DNA of 64,000 nt from Erythrophleum ivorense (lineage: Eukaryota; Streptophyta; Magnoliopsida; Fabales; Fabaceae), in NCBI GenBank assembly GCA_026724425.1, contig JAIUCV010000398.1, forward strand, positions 558,001 to 622,000, given 5' to 3'. Under the pieces are notes generated by a model. The model saw only the letters and a list, made by a program, of their open reading frames with translations. It ran no database searches and was not told the origin of the DNA. Below, in pieces: positions 1-12,290 of the stretch (its first letter is position 1; each line of letters opens with the position of its first letter). A program made the position numbers and the translations under genes.

Positions 1-385
1 GTGGTGATGGTAGAATTTTTGCTGCCACTAGTTGTATTGATATGAAAATGTGCATATAGAGCATGTTGTAACATATATGAAGATGAGTGAGAGTGCCTTC
101 TAAGTCCCAATTCACTTAAAACTTCAAAAAATCCTAACCCTAGACAGTGAAAGGTGTGTCTCCTAGCAATGGTGTAAAGTGAAAGGAAATTTCATCCATT
201 CCATATATAGATACCATAGAAGCGCAGATCACTAGATTTATACATGTGATTTAGATCATAGCTTAAACAAAAAAGATAATTTTCTTGTCTTATTTTGATT
301 TATGTTCCTGCACATATTCTTGGGAAGGGGTTTTAGTGATAAAAAATTTTAAATTTCCGTTGTTCCTATGATCACTAAGAAACCC
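1..385 (-). other. Unassigned AT-rich segment, possibly copia LTR-derived
   Basis: This stretch lies downstream, in element sense, of the reverse-transcriptase trace at 390-465. Copia protein similarity stops near position 385, so a deletion or another insertion probably begins there. Read on the minus strand it has the look of copia LTR or 3' untranslated sequence (an ATCTGCGCTTC stretch near 220, then AT-rich runs), but no termini or target-site duplication could be found. No open frame of note. Assignment is a guess. Confidence 0.25.
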
Positions 386-387
386 GA

Positions 388-470
388 CACTATGAAACCT
401 AATGGTTGTTCCATGTACTTTCTTCATCTAGTCTTACATTTGAGAATACAACTTTTACTTCATTTGATGT
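388..470 (-). pseudogene. Ty1/copia reverse-transcriptase trace
   Basis: On the minus strand one frame reads YMEQPLGFIV, close to the copia reverse-transcriptase signature (Y-M-x-Q-P-x-G-F) seen in plant elements. Upstream in sense, about 60 bp resemble the usual lead-in (phenylalanine-leucine-asparagine then leucine-aspartate-glutamate-glutamate) with frameshifts. The catalytic YVDD box is not present. It is the most 3' recognisable piece of the decayed copia scaffold and lies on the same strand, in order, after the integrase pieces at 1000-1345 and 10260-10711. Non-functional. Confidence 0.6.
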
Positions 471-989
471 AATTCCAAGTTCAAACTTGCAACTACAACT
501 AGGATTAGTCTAATTGAATTGAATTATATAATATGTGGGAAGGTATTTTTCACAATCTATACCTTTATACTTTATACACCCCATAATAACTAAATGTGTC
601 TCTTATCTCTTAATTAATTCATCTCTCCTACTATTTATCTTAAGAACCTTTTGTGTTTTATTACCTTTTAATTAGATGGATGGTCAGCTAAGTCTAGACA
701 TGATTTGTCTTCTTCAGATCTATCTTTTATTTTATTACTCTCATCCAAACTTTTTTAGTAGGGTATGATTAAGCCTCTTAACCTATGTTTAGCTCTTTAT
801 TGTCTAGTTGAGTACCTTTAAGTGTTGCCTCTTCAATTTCAAATCAACATTTAGGCACACTATTATGGTTACTCTAAAATGGAAAAGTTGTGCATGCAAC
901 ATTCTCATGTTGCACCAAGCTCCCACTTAGATCAACAGTTTGATTGTCCTCCTGATCTTAGTCTCATATCTCATAAAGAGATGTATACT

Positions 990-1345
990 TGTTAATCTCT
1001 CCCTTATTAAGAAATTCATTTTTTAAATGTGATGTTCCTTGACTCTATTTTAGTTGTACTTTCACCTTCATTTTTATCAATAAAGATATACTCTTTTGAA
1101 TGTTTTAAGTATCTAATAAAGATACATTTCTTACTTTTTTTGCCTAATTCCCATACTTATGAGAATTATTGTGGACATAAATAGCTAGCCTTATGGTCAT
1201 AGGATGTTTAAAACTAGCTTATAATCTTGTTCATAATTCATAAGGTATAGAAGTAACTAACTTAGAAGGTACTAGATTAAGTTTGAAGGCATCAATTTAT
1301 AACTCATCACCCTAATAGAAAATGGGTAAGTTTGCTTAAGTCATC
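990..1345 (-). pseudogene. Ty1/copia integrase C-terminal remnant
   Basis: Minus-strand frames contain KKSKKCIFIRYLKHSKEY (about 1080-1150), matching the copia block where a lysine/cysteine-valine-phenylalanine-isoleucine-glycine-tyrosine run is followed by serine-lysine-glycine-tyrosine. IESRNITF (about 1030-1053) matches the usual VESRDVxF block. Stops and frameshifts are frequent. The piece ends exactly at the family A insertion at 1351, and its N-terminal continuation lies on the other side at 10255. That order is independent evidence that A is an insertion. Dead coding sequence, old by its decay. Confidence 0.75.
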
Positions 1346-2827
1346 ATTAATGTAACACCCTAGAATTAATTAAGGTGTTAATCATAGATTTGGGTTGATT
1401 AAGAATAATTATTATGAAATAATTGGGTAAGTTATGTGAATGGGAATTATAGAAAGATAAATTATTAATATGAGTTTGAGATTTAATTGGGTTAGAAACC
1501 TTATCTAGGCCCAAATTAAATTAAGTAGGCCATTGTTAGAGACTAATTAAGACCCAATGATTATTGGTGCAGACCCAACTTCTCCTTAGGAGACTTGGCC
1601 TAAGAGAGACCACTTAGCAATGACCCAATTTAGTTTAATGAGTTAGAAGCCCAAAACCCAACTTATATAAGTTCTTATAATTGGCCCCAACAACTTTTGT
1701 GCAGACCTAAATCAAATGAGCTCTTAAACTTAGTCTAACCTAATTAAAATTCTGCAACTCAACTTATGAAACTCAGCTTAATCCAATTCAAAATTTGAAC
1801 CCATATAGATTTGGGTCTTTGGGTTAACCCATAACCCATATAGGATCTGACCTAAACCTAACTATACCCTAAAAACATACAGTCCCTCCCATATTTTGTT
1901 GAAACACAAACACAAGAAGCATTTCGCACCTTGAGGGGAGGTTAGGGTTCTCACCAACCTTTTGGCTCTATTATGCACTTCTAGAAGGGGATTCACCAAG
2001 GTAACCTTCATAGAACTTAACCCTCTCATTCTCCTCTATAATTTGATTTGAATAGCTTTTGGTTTAATGGATTTTCATCTTCTTCCCAAGTCTGAGATTT
2101 TTTTTGTTGGTGCTTTTATGGAGGATTTTAGGAGGTTGAGGCTAGGAGGGATATTGGGTAAGTATAAACTATTCATTTTAATATATTTTCTACTGTTTTA
2201 AGACTCCCATGGTTGATTTGTAGTATGGGTATTGATTTTATATGAATTTACTTAGGATTTAGGGTGATACATTGAAGTTTCTAGTAGAGGAAACATTTAA
2301 TCCAAAATTTACTCTTGTAGTGGATGTGCTAAGGTAGCATTGTTGTTGGTTCTCTAGAAAATTGTTTGCAAGTGAGATAATTGGGGATTTTGTAATTCCA
2401 TGCATATATCTGCTTTAACTTTATATTTGTTGCACATGAAAGATTTGAAATGCTAAATGAATTCATTAGCTATCTGTTGTATTGTGTTTGGACCTTATGA
2501 GTTCATGGTGGAGCTGTGGTGCCACTCGTGCATGTACTTCAATCGGGTATCGGGTTATGATCAGACCCTGTGACAACCCTACCTTCTAATCATTGTAATT
2601 ATGGTTAAATACAAGATTTTTAGTTAATGATCAAGGTTTGAGGTCATTATAATTTACCGTATTACGAAAATGTGAGGGAATTTGAACCTTGATGTTAGGG
2701 TCATCACCATGCCACCTTAACAAAATGAAATGTGCATAAAATAAATCTTACTGTATTCAACCATCCATTAGTTGCAACACTCAATAATCTCCCGGCTTGT
2801 AATCTTATATCATTCTCCTGATTTCAC

Positions 2828-3165
2828 AAATCTCGCCGCGGCGAGTTGGACCTTCGCCGCGGCCAACCTATGTGGCGCCGCGGCGGAAATGCTTCCTGGA
2901 ACTTCTACTCGACTCCCAGAATACTCGCCTCGGCGTAATATATTCGCGCCGCGGCGAGTTTTGCCTCTGTCCAACACAAATTTTAATTTTCCGACTCGCG
3001 CCGCGGCTGGAAACACTGCGCCGCGGCGGGTTTTGGTTCTGTTACCCCCCCTGGGTGAATTTTTCGCTTCGCGCCGCGGCTAGGTTTGTTGAGCCGTGAC
3101 GCCTTTCGGCTTTGTCTCCCCTTTGGCTGCGGCGAAGCCTTCTTGGCTACGGCGGGATTCCCTTC
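2828..3165. repeat. GC-rich palindromic decamer array in A LTR
   Basis: About ten copies of a motif close to CGCCGCGGCG, often flanked by T and A, occur every 20-45 bp in DNA that is otherwise AT-rich. The core is self-complementary (for example 2834-2843). Variants such as GGCTGCGGCGAAG and GGCTACGGCGGG appear toward 3160. The high GC removes stop codons, so several overlapping frames stay open here; none looks like a real gene. The array lies near one end of the LTR (the 3' end in inferred sense) and recurs at the same place in the other A copies. Confidence 0.8.
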
Positions 3166-3487
3166 TGTGACCATATTACCCGAATTTCTCCCTCTACACT
3201 CCAATTCTCACCTTAGCAACACTCTAGGTCCACCTACCCTTGTTTCAAGTGATCCTAATGGTGTTATTCTACCATATTTACCCATCAATCCATCCATTAC
3301 CATTGTGAAACTCAAATGTCATTTCCTACTCGTTCCACTAACTCATACCAACAAATTCATAAATAAATGGCAGCAAGATCACATACATTATCAGCAATTT
3401 ACATCCCATGCAAATTTTATAAATATTCCATTCAATATTAGCTTACCTCTAAGACATCATATGTCTACAATTCCCATAAAACGGGGT

Positions 3488-3501
3488 GAGATATAAATCT
3501 C
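3488..3501 (-). other. Conserved hairpin, A copy
   Basis: GAGAT-ATAA-ATCTC: five perfect pairs with a four-base loop, preceded on the plus strand by GGGGT. In A sense the 3' side is TCTCACCCC, the same context as in families B, C and F. Confidence 0.7.
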
Positions 3502-5279
3502 AGTAACCAAGGCAATTCCATTATATATCCAGTATAATTACTATATATGCATAAATCAAAATCAACATCAGAATCATATCCATTATAACAGCAAATGAAA
3601 CAATTAGGCTATCATGATTACTATCCCATACTGGCAATCATATTATCACATGTTAAAGGCCATTAACACCGGAGAGGCCCGTCCACGGCACCTACTCCTC
3701 ATTGAGCACAACCGGGGCTCAGTGCATCTGGGGTTTGATCATAACCTGGTGCTTGATCATAGCACATGCACGGGTGGCAGCCGCACCACAGCTCCACCAT
3801 GGACTCACAAGGTCCAATCACAAATCAACAGATAGCCAACCAATTCATTCAGCATTTTTCAATCAATCATATATAGCAACATATGGAATTAAATCAAATA
3901 TACACATGGAATTGATATAAACCCGGTTACCTCACTTGTAGACACTTGTAACAATCACCAATTGTGCAGAATTCCTCCTATAACCATAACATCACATAAT
4001 TACTACTCTAATTCATCATTAATAATTATAATCAGTACCCAAGGAATTTAAAATGCTAATGACTACCCAAGAATCATTTATCCAGCCACAACAAGTCCCA
4101 ATTTCGGATTTAAGTTTCCTCCACCAGAAAACTCAATATTCCACCCAAAATCCTAAGCAAATTCGTACATAATTAATACCCATTTTGTAGATTAGCTATG
4201 GGGGTCTCAAATTAAGCATTAAAGCATCAAAATGGAGGGTTTAAAGTCACCCAAGGTCAGCCTTAATCCCAACCTACGAATTTCATCAAGAAAATCCCCA
4301 AACACTCACATTTCAGATTTTTGGGTAGGATGAAAATGCTCCAAATGAAAAACTAATCGGACCAAATTAAGGAGGAAGATGAGAGGATTAAGTTGTATAA
4401 CTATTACCTTGGCTGAATCTTGCTCTAAGTATGAGAAAATGCAGAATTTTGGTCCCAAACCCTAGCCTCCTTCTCCACCTCCGATTTTGCCTCTTGAATC
4501 TTATGTTTTAGCAAGTGAGTAAGTGGGTGGGGTATTAGGGTTTAAGTTGGGTCAAGTATGGGTCAAGTATGGGTCATGGGCTGCTCCAAGATCCATCTCC
4601 ACTTGGGCTTCAGATTTTTTAAGTTTGTTGGGCCAGTTTAGAGGTGTTGGGCTGCAGAATTTACTGGGCCAGTTTTTATGCATTTGGGTTGCTGAAATTT
4701 AATTGAGTTTGGGCCAAGTTTGAGAAGCTTAATAATTTTAGGTCTGCACAAGGATTATTGGGCCACTTAAAAGAGTCTACACTAGATAAATCTTGGGCCT
4801 CCATCCCTCTAAATTATATTAGGTCTGCACATAATCCATTGGGCCTCCATTAACCTTTTCTCATGCTCTATTAATTTAGGCCTAGATAGAATTTCTATCC
4901 CAATTAAATCTCAAACCCATATTAATAATTTATCTCTCTAAAGTCTCCATTCACTTAACTTGCCTAATGAGCCCATATTAATTACTTTTAATTAATTCTA
5001 ATCCATGATTAATACCTTAATTAATTATGGGGTGTTACAGACCCCAGATGCAGTGAGCCTTGGTTGTACTCAGTGGGGAGTGGGTGTCGTGGATGGGCCT
5101 CTCTCGGTGTTATTGGCCTTTAATATGTAGAAATGTGATTGCTAGTATGGGATAGTAATCACAAATAGCCTAATTATTTCATTTGCTGATATGACTGATA
5201 TGGTTTTGATGCTCATTTTGATTCATGCATATATGTCAATTAAATTGAAATATATGAATGAAATTTGCCTTTAGTTACT

Positions 5280-5293
5280 GAGATTCATATCTC
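5280..5293 (+). other. Conserved hairpin, A host copy
   Basis: GAGAT-TCAT-ATCTC followed by ACCCC. The five stem pairs are intact although this LTR is old and its loop differs from the other A copies. Confidence 0.7.
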
Positions 5294-5919
5294 ACCCCAT
5301 TTCATAGGATCATACTTTTAGGTGAAGGCTCTTCGGGTAAGGATAAGAGGAAGTAAGTGGATGAAAATCTATGAGTTCCAACCATATGTGGGGGAGGCTA
5401 CACTTGGGCTGATCTGAGTAGAGTAGATGTAAATTTTGTTATTCTTTTATATAACATCATCATGTATTCATGTTGCCAAGTGTAGGAATTTGTATGTTGA
5501 TGACTTAAGGTGTAACTATTGAGGAGCTAGATTTCAAATTAGTTTGGTATTAAATGTATAAACTTATAACATCTGCTATGAACTTTGTTAAATTTATGAT
5601 ATGGCCTACCATTTGGAAAAGTAATCATGTAATACATTGGATGTGACTTAAGCTAGTGATGTATGGAACCTTTGATGATATGTGTATTTAAATGATGATT
5701 ATTGGTAGTTTATGAATCCTTGCTGATATATGACAAATTGATGAGTAGGAAATCAACACTTAGATATTTGATTGGTAATGATAGCATAGCTGGGTAAATT
5801 AGGTAAATGAAAACTATTAGAGCCCCATAAATTATGGTAGAGTAGCCCCAGGGTGTCACTAAAGGGGGAGTTGGAGCGTAAGAGATAAAATTTTAAAAGT
5901 TGTAGGATCAAAAAATGTT

Positions 5920-6131
5920 TTGCTGCGGCCAATAGAGATGAAGTTGGCTAAGGAGAGTACTAAGAGTAATTTGCCATGGCAAAATGTGAGAGGCCAAACT
6001 GGAAGTTGTCCAAAGAGTAATTTACCGTGGTAAAATGGGGAATTGGCCACAGCCAATAGTGAGAGGCGAGTGAGGTAGGCTTTAGGAAGTCCTCTTATTG
6101 CGGCGCCATATAGGCTCGCTGTAGCGAAGCT
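5920..6131. repeat. Decayed GC-rich palindrome array
   Basis: Degraded counterparts of the A-family decamers: GCTGCGGCCAATAG, GCCATGGCAAAAT, ACCGTGGTAAAAT, GGCCACAGCCAATAG, GCGGCGCCATATAGG. Most CpG steps have become TpG or CpA, as expected for methylated DNA. The array is cut by the B LTR at 6137 and its last members lie at 9853-9940. Confidence 0.65.
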
Positions 6132-8032
6132 CCAACTGTAACATCCGATCTCTCCGTAAACGTGAGAAACACAATGTTCAGTTTCTCCGTAAATGTCAGA
6201 AATAGCCCAAATATAAAATGAAGTCCTCGAAATAGAATGAATTAGAGCCAAACAAAATTATGATAAAATTTTAAATATTAGAAAATGAGGATTTGAGGTT
6301 TAAAATGCCTAAAAACCAGAGCCAAAAGAGCTCAGAAAATTTGCTAAAGGAAGTAGGGGCATTTTTGTAATTTTTGAAAAATTTTGAAAACTCATAGGAG
6401 GGTCTTTTAAATGGAAAATTTAAGCTTTTTGGGGTTTTCAGAGGCCCTGAATACTATGGGAACCCCTAGAATGGTTGAAACCCCTCCGGTGAGCGATTTC
6501 AGCTGTCAGTTGATTGAAACTTTGATTGAATAGTTCAGAATGGTTTCAAATCCTTTTTGAGTGATTCTAAAGGCAATTCTTATGATTAAGAGCCTAAGGA
6601 ATATGATGGAGAAGACAGATTTTGAAAAGGAGTTGAAATGAGACCAAACAGACAAACCATGGATTAGGGACTAAAATGAAAAGTTAAAAAAGTATGTTAA
6701 CTTTATCCTTTTGCTTTTAAAATCATGTCTAACCCTTCTCCTTCCTCTCCACCAAAGTTTTTTTGGTCTGAAACAGATTTGAAAAAGGTGCACAAAGGGA
6801 AGCACAAGAGAAGGGAGAAGAAAGCCAAGAAAGATAGGTAAATTCAAGCAATTTCATGGCTTTCTCTTCTTTAAAGTTGTTCTTCTCTTCTTACTTCATC
6901 TTTCCATGGTTTTGGTGGATGAAATAGTTCTATTTTGTCCTTGAACCAGAGGGGGAGGATTAGAGTTTCAAAAGGGGACCAAGACCAAAGGAAGAGACTC
7001 TTGATAGAAGCTTGGATTCAAGGTAGATATCCTTGTAGCTTTGCTTCTTTTTCTTGCCTCTTGTATGTGAGAGTCACGGCAAAAAATAGAACCATTATGG
7101 GGGAGGAGTTTCTATCCAAAAACAAGCAAGAATCCATTGATTTAGTATGTGGGCACCTAAGAATTGCAAAGAAATAGGAAGAAAAGCAAGTAAAATTCAA
7201 GTTAGGAAAGTGAAGAAGTCTTGAACACATTATAAAAATTGATTTGATTCATGCATTCCCTAGCATATGTAAGTGTTTGTTTAAGTTCCTAAGACCCTTA
7301 GGAAGCCTCCCAAATAGCTTTCCCATCAAGGAAAAATTGAAAACCCCTTGAACCCCAAATGCTTCCATAATGTCGGCCTAGGATAGATGGAGGGGTTAAA
7401 GAGTGTTTTAATTTATTCTAGCATTGGTTTGAGACTTCACATGATGGTAGAAAGTGGGAGGAACCCTTGAAAAAAATTTAGAAGCCATAGATAGTGAGAT
7501 GGAGGTGTAGGCTCCATAATGTAGCATAATGAAGCAACTCTTAGCTAGGCTCCTTAAAATAATTGTGTGATGACTCCAAGGGGTCTAAATGAAATCAAGA
7601 ATCATAGATTAAAGGAGAGAAGGGAGCCAAGATCATGAATTTTTGTAGTTGTTTCATTAAGTGCCTTATGGAAGCATAATAGAGCCATAAACCAAAGTAG
7701 CATCATGTAAAGTGTGTATAATGCCAAGGCTTGTTCCTATGAGTAATTCATGTTTCTTTTGGGGTGTCTAGGCTAAGAGAAATGATCTTCACCTTCTTGG
7801 GTGTGTGAGGTCAAGGGAGAGGACTCAAGGCTTAAGGAAAAAGTGTGTAATTGCTTCCAAGGTAGCTCTCCCCACCTTCTCTCATGCATGGATGTTTGCT
7901 TAGCTTGTCTTAGAATGTGTGTATGTGTATTTTCAAGCCATGAAAAGTATGCTAGCATGAATTCATATGACATGGTTTTATGATGACATATTATGTTTTA
8001 TATGATGTTTATGATCTATGCTTGGGTTTACT

Positions 8033-8225
8033 TAAGTGTGGTGAGGCTAAGAACCCTTAGCCATGGTGAGGATGAGTCAAGAACTCTTAAGATTGGTTGA
8101 GATAAAGCAAAGAGTCTCCCAAAGGCAAAATGGACTCCCAAGAGCATGGTTGAGTCTAAGAATATCTTAAAGAATAGGTGAGGCAAGTCTAATATCCACA
8201 AGAAATTGGGTGAGGCTAATCCACT
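8033..8225 (+). repeat. Short tandem array in B LTR
   Basis: Five to six imperfect units of roughly 28-36 bp, each built on GTGAGGCTAAGAACCCTTA or a variant ending in a run like AAGAACTCTTAAG before the next GGTGAGG or GGTTGAG. The reverse complement is the CCTCACC...GGGACTTTTGG array of the minus-strand copies. Degenerate, but held at the same place, between the AAGGTAGCT site and the hairpin, in every B, B2, C and D copy. Confidence 0.6.
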
Positions 8226-8372
8226 TGTTTGGTAGGCTTTTGTATGCTATGTATGACTTTCTTAAATGATGAAAATGTCTCTTGAATGTTTGCACATGTC
8301 AACATGGCCATACATGCATTTATGAGACTTATTTGCATCCATTATGTATGATTGAATAGGATATGAGCTATT

Positions 8373-8389
8373 GGGATTTTTTGAATCTC
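8373..8389 (+). other. Conserved hairpin, B solo copy
   Basis: GGGATTTTTTGAATCTC. The stem uses one G.U pair at the second position in sense RNA, and the last pair next to the loop is lost. It follows GAGCTATT and precedes ATTCCCTCC. Confidence 0.6.
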
Positions 8390-9852
8390 ATTCCCTCCTC
8401 CCAATATCTTAACATGCTAGGTGGAGCCAATGAACAAGGAAATGGAAGCCACCAAGTGAGGAGATGAAGCCTTGATCATAAAGCTTTTAATTTTGTTTAT
8501 GTTGTAACCAAAGACGTGGCATATGATGTAATCTTTCGTTAGAATTGATGTACAATGAATGGAACATGTATAAATATTCTAATAGATGATGTATGTATGA
8601 AATTTGTGGATAAATTGAATGTATTGCAATTTTTGGGTATTGGATGGCCATTTCAAGTGTATGTCTCTTAGTACATAGCTTGGGGATGGGAAATGAAATT
8701 CTGTGTTTTGAGCCTCCACACCTTTGAGACAAGTTTAGATAGTCTTTTTGGGCCATTCGCACGTACTCAAGTGGCCACAAGAACCATAGGAGCCATTTTG
8801 CCCATCCTCGAACCATTAAGAGGCATGAAAATGACCCAATTGCAACCCTATACCACTTTTTAGCCCAAATGAGCTCTTTTTGATCTGAGATTTAGCATGT
8901 AATTAGATTTTATTGAGAGTTTTTTGGGAAGCTAAAGAACATAATTTTCGGAGGTCTAAAGAATATTTGATGAATTTTCAAAGTTGGGATTTTCTATTAA
9001 TTCTGGTATGTGCACTGTTCACACTGACAGATTTGTATTCTGTGTCATCCGATAGGCATATGGTGTCCAATGCTTGTGAAGTTTTACAAGCATAAACTAC
9101 AGGTCATAAGCTTTATGTGGCCACTGAGATTACCTCATTTGGAGGTCTGAACAAAGAGTTATACATTTTTGAAGTTGGTTGTTAGTAGTAGTGGTGGCAT
9201 AGGAGTCCAGTCATTGTTCCATAGATTTCCAATGGCTAAACGTATTTTTTTTCATTCTGAAATTATTTTTATCATAAATTTAACATTTTTTATTTTTCTA
9301 AAATGATTGAATATGTGTGATTTCGATTTTTATGGAATTAGTTATGAATTTTAGAAGTTTGTATCAGTAATCTGAAATAGCAGCCCAGGCAGCAGTGACC
9401 ACAGTGACTTTTCGAATGTCAAACGTCTTCTCCTTAATGATTCATGAACTGAAATTATTTTTACCATGGGGTAGACATCCAGAGATTTCTAGAATGGTAA
9501 AGCTTGTTGGATTTTGATTTTTGTGGATTTAGTTATGAATTTCTAAATTTGTGACAGAAAAACTGAAATTCTGATTATGGCAAATCCATGGGAATTAATG
9601 TGTTTCACCCACTTGTATGAGTTCCAAGCCACTTTCTTGAATGGTTTTGAGTTGTAATAGAGTAGTTAAATAGGAGAATATGATACATAAGTTCATATGG
9701 TCCATATGACATTGAATGAAATTTTCGTACACTACGCAACGCAAAGAAATGTAATTTTTAATTCCCCTTTTTCTTGCCTTTTCATGGAATCTATGAATGT
9801 TAAGCATGAGAATGTTGTGAAATAAGCTAGAAAAATATGGTGTTACACCAAC

Positions 9853-9945
9853 TCCTCGCGATGATCTGTGAAGATGTAAGAAGTGAACCCAAAAGCAATT
9901 GGCTGCAGCACAAAATCTTTTAGTTGCGGCAAAAGTCCTCAAACT
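9853..9945. repeat. Decayed end of host A GC-rich array
   Basis: Resumption of the A LTR after the B insertion: CTCGCGATG, GGCTGCAGCACAAAA and GTTGCGGCAAAAG are eroded array members. A further 310 bp of A terminus follow to 10254. Confidence 0.55.
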
Positions 9946-10259
9946 CTTATATTGACCTAGAAATCTTGATTTTTCTTATAGTAACATTAAGGGATAACTT
10001 GGAAACACTGGTAAGAGGTTCTTGAGAGTTGAAAATGAATGGGTAATAAATTTAAAGACTTTTAATTGGAGATTTGTTTCACTTATGCACATAAATGCTT
10101 GTAAATGTTTGGTTAATAATTCTAATAACATTAAGGTTCAAATTTTCTCACTTTTTCCTAAATTGATTAATTTAATTAATGCTAGACCTTGATTTATAAT
10201 TATCAATCACATGTTTAAGCTTAATTACCACGATTAGAAGTAAGAGTCATCATAATTAA

Positions 10260-10711
10260 CCTAACCATTTTGAGTTAAGCTTTTATTATCTCTTCTCAAC
10301 ATCTCCATTTATTATAAAGTATTATGAATATTTAATTGTCTTATGATTCTTTTCTCTTCACAGAGCTTTTTGAGCTAATCTGATAAATATTCACATCTTG
10401 GGTCAAACCTTAAAGGTTTAATTTTTTTATTCATTTGATTATCAATCATGTTCAGCATTCAATTGCTTCTGATTTATGGGAGATTAAATGGATTTGACCA
10501 TATTATAAATAATTGTCTTGCCCTTACACTCTTTGGACCGTATAAATGAGAATGAATTAATTGTAATAAATTTTCAACTTTAGTTCCTTTTACAAATGAT
10601 TTTCTAATTTGCTTTACCCATTAGGTAACATTCTTATAGTGAAATTTCTAAATGGAAATGGATCCTAGCATCTTTTATTTTGCTAGTCTACTTATTTTTT
10701 CTTTACCTATA
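10260..10711 (-). pseudogene. Ty1/copia integrase core remnant
   Basis: Minus-strand frames hold VENLLQLIHSHLYGP (about 10533-10585), matching the start of the copia integrase core (leucine-glutamate-leucine-isoleucine-histidine-serine-aspartate-leucine-cysteine-glycine-proline); the first catalytic aspartate is changed. Downstream in sense come KKIKPLRFD (about 10400) and KKLCEEKRIIRQL (10330-10378), matching the stretch around the second catalytic aspartate up to the PYTPQQNG block, which is itself broken. It is bounded on the left by the A insertion and on the right by the D insertion at 10717. Its pre-integrase continuation lies at 45895. Confidence 0.82.
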
Positions 10712-11941
10712 AAACCTGTCATGTCATCAAAGAACAAGCACATATTTTATAACATGCCAATCGTATCAATTTTTTATCTTTAATACTTTTAGTAGTGAAA
10801 AATATCAACATTAAAAGCTTAATTTCTTTAAATAAGCATAATTGTAGAACTTTAGCTTAGAAATCTCAAGATTCATACTAAACAAGTCTGTTTAGCATAA
10901 AACATCATAAAAAGAACCATGAATTTTGGATATTGAAGCATGTGCATCAAATGGTTATGACTACATACTTTTATATAGGTTCTCATTTTAGACACAAATT
11001 TCAAAAATTCATATCTTGAGTTAGGAAACTCCAATTAGCACAAATTAAGGCTCTATAGAAAGCTTAGGATATGAACTATATATCATAAAATTTTCAAGCT
11101 AAAAAAAGTTCATTTGGACTACAAAAAACTAATGGAATAGTAATTATTAATATTCTCAAACCTAAACTAGAATCCTAACTTTGATCATGATATTTTTGGC
11201 TACACAGCTCCGTTTTACATAAATTTGGTGGCTATGAAAAGCTTATAATACCAAATATATATCTATAAAATTTCATGAGTATTAAAATTCATTTGGCCTT
11301 TTTAAATGCAAGAAAAGCCACGCCTAACCATGTGAATAATGCCTAATAAATTCTACTATTTTTGGCCAATTTTGAAAAATTATAATAAATTCTATAGAAC
11401 TCTAAATATTCTATTCTTTAGCTCTATGGAAAGCTCTAAATGAGCCCTAAATGATTGCCAAATTTCATAAAAAAAATTCACTCATTTGGTCTAGTTTTGG
11501 TTTAGATGCAAAAGAGGGCTCAAAAGGGTGCAACTTAGGATCTAAATAGTTTATAATGGACCTCTTCCACTTACATGACCATTTGAGCACATTTCAAACA
11601 TAAAACATAACATATATACCTGATTTATCATGTCGTAAACCTCATGTAGCTTAATCTCACTCATCCACTTGCCATTGCATTCCAAATAACATAGCTCACA
11701 CATGGTCAAATCTCATAATCTTGCACATTTACATTCAAAAATGACATTTACACCATAATTCTATACTTTTTCACTTGTGGGAATGATTACATTACAAAAA
11801 TATCATATACAACCTCTTATAAGCACATATTACATAAAAACCTTAACTAATGCTAAAGTAATGCCATTCATGCATTTTGGTCTCGATCCTTGACTCCTTG
11901 AGAATTTCCTAGACATGGTTAGAAGTAATATAGAGGACAGT

Positions 11942-11958
11942 AAGATTCTATGAATCCT
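11942..11958 (-). other. Conserved hairpin, D copy
   Basis: AAGATTCTATGAATCCT. In sense RNA all seven stem positions pair, one as G.U, although both arms differ from the B consensus. It is followed by AATAGCTCATTC as in B and C. Confidence 0.6.
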
Positions 11959-12094
11959 AATAGCTCATTCACCCTTCAAGCACACTTACAAGGCATATTT
12001 TTATGTCAAAGAGAGAAAGTATGTATAATAGACATCCAAATATTAATTATAACCATATACATGAAATCATATGGATCCATTAAGGTAAAAACAA

Positions 12095-12290
12095 GTTCTA
12101 GAAACTTTTGGTCCAGTCTCACCCAATTATTTAGAACTTTTAGATTTGCCTCACCCACTTTTAAGAACTTTTGACTTAGTCTCACTCACATTTGAGACTT
12201 TGGCCATTGTCTCACCTATATTTAGAGACTCTTGGCTTCATCTCACCAAATTCAAGAGACTTTTGGCATAACCTCGCCCATTAATAGCTA
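12095..12290 (-). repeat. Short tandem array in D LTR
   Basis: Units of the form GAACTTTTGGTCCAGTCTCACCC, then TTTAGATTTGCCTCACCC, TTGACTTAGTCTCACTC, TTGGCCATTGTCTCACC and GACTTTTGGCATAACCTCGCCC, at about 30-bp spacing. Same array as in the B copies, more diverged. Confidence 0.6.

Larger units (their letters stand above)
2569..5039 (-). mobile_element. Solo LTR, family A, nested in another A LTR
   Basis: Begins TGTGACAACCCT at 2569 and ends GGGGTGTTACA at 5039. GACCC flanks it on both sides (2564-2568 and 5040-5044), a perfect 5-bp target-site duplication. The flanks are the two halves of one A LTR: the text before 2564 and after 5045 reads straight through the same region as 27780-27870. 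Length is 2471 bp. It lies opposite to its host, so the two copies form a large inverted repeat. It keeps a dense set of CpG-rich palindromes (2830-3160) and is therefore a young copy. No coding function is supported. Confidence 0.93.
6137..9847 (+). mobile_element. Solo LTR, family B
   Basis: Starts TGTAACATCCG at 6137 and ends ATGGTGTTACA at 9847, with CCAAC on both sides (6132-6136, 9848-9852) as target-site duplication. Its 3711 bp match the excised lengths of the two LTRs of the complete element (about 3.67 and 3.71 kb). In sense order it carries AAGGTA motifs (about 6836, 7019, 7859), a short-unit array (8033-8225) and the hairpin (8373-8389). The TATA box expected about 570 bp in is degraded here. 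It sits within the GC-rich array of the host A LTR. Short open frames inside it are not conserved between copies. Confidence 0.93.
1351..10254 (+). mobile_element. Solo LTR, family A (host copy, interrupted twice)
   Basis: The left end is TGTAACACCC at 1351. The right end is a decayed version of the family terminus ending at 10254. It is flanked by ATTAA at 1346-1350 and 10255-10259, a perfect 5-bp target-site duplication. Two elements sit inside: an opposite A LTR (2569-5039) and a B LTR (6137-9847). Without them and their duplicated sites about 2.71 kb remain, equal to the intact A copy at 26622-29292. No internal retrotransposon region is present, so this is a solo LTR left by LTR-LTR recombination. 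It interrupts a copia integrase. Its GC-rich arrays (5920-6131 and 9853-9940) are heavily decayed. Strand is inferred from the hairpin at 5280-5293. Confidence 0.9.

Noticed and set aside
2772..3204. Several overlapping open frames on both strands
   Set aside because: They coincide with the GC-rich palindrome array, where stop codons are rare in every frame. No domain, no consistent start, and broken in older copies.
2569..5039. Interpretation as a DNA transposon with terminal inverted repeats
   Set aside because: The inverted ends are short, the duplication is 5 bp, the termini are TG...CA, and related family B has a complete copy with primer-binding site and polypurine tract. Solo LTR fits better.
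8033..8225. CRISPR-like array of short repeats with spacers
   Set aside because: Units are degenerate, without constant-length spacers, and recur at the same place in every related LTR in a eukaryotic repeat context.
1351..10254. Host A LTR in minus orientation, based on GGTGTTACA-type ends
   Set aside because: Both ends look alike when reversed. The hairpin context and the AAGGTA site, whose direction is fixed in family B, place A in plus orientation. Still an inference.
10747..10760. Alternative left end for the D LTR at TATAACATGCC
   Set aside because: It gives no matching duplication, and the copia integrase frame already resumes at 10716. The start at 10717 gives a near match and the right distance to the first body block.
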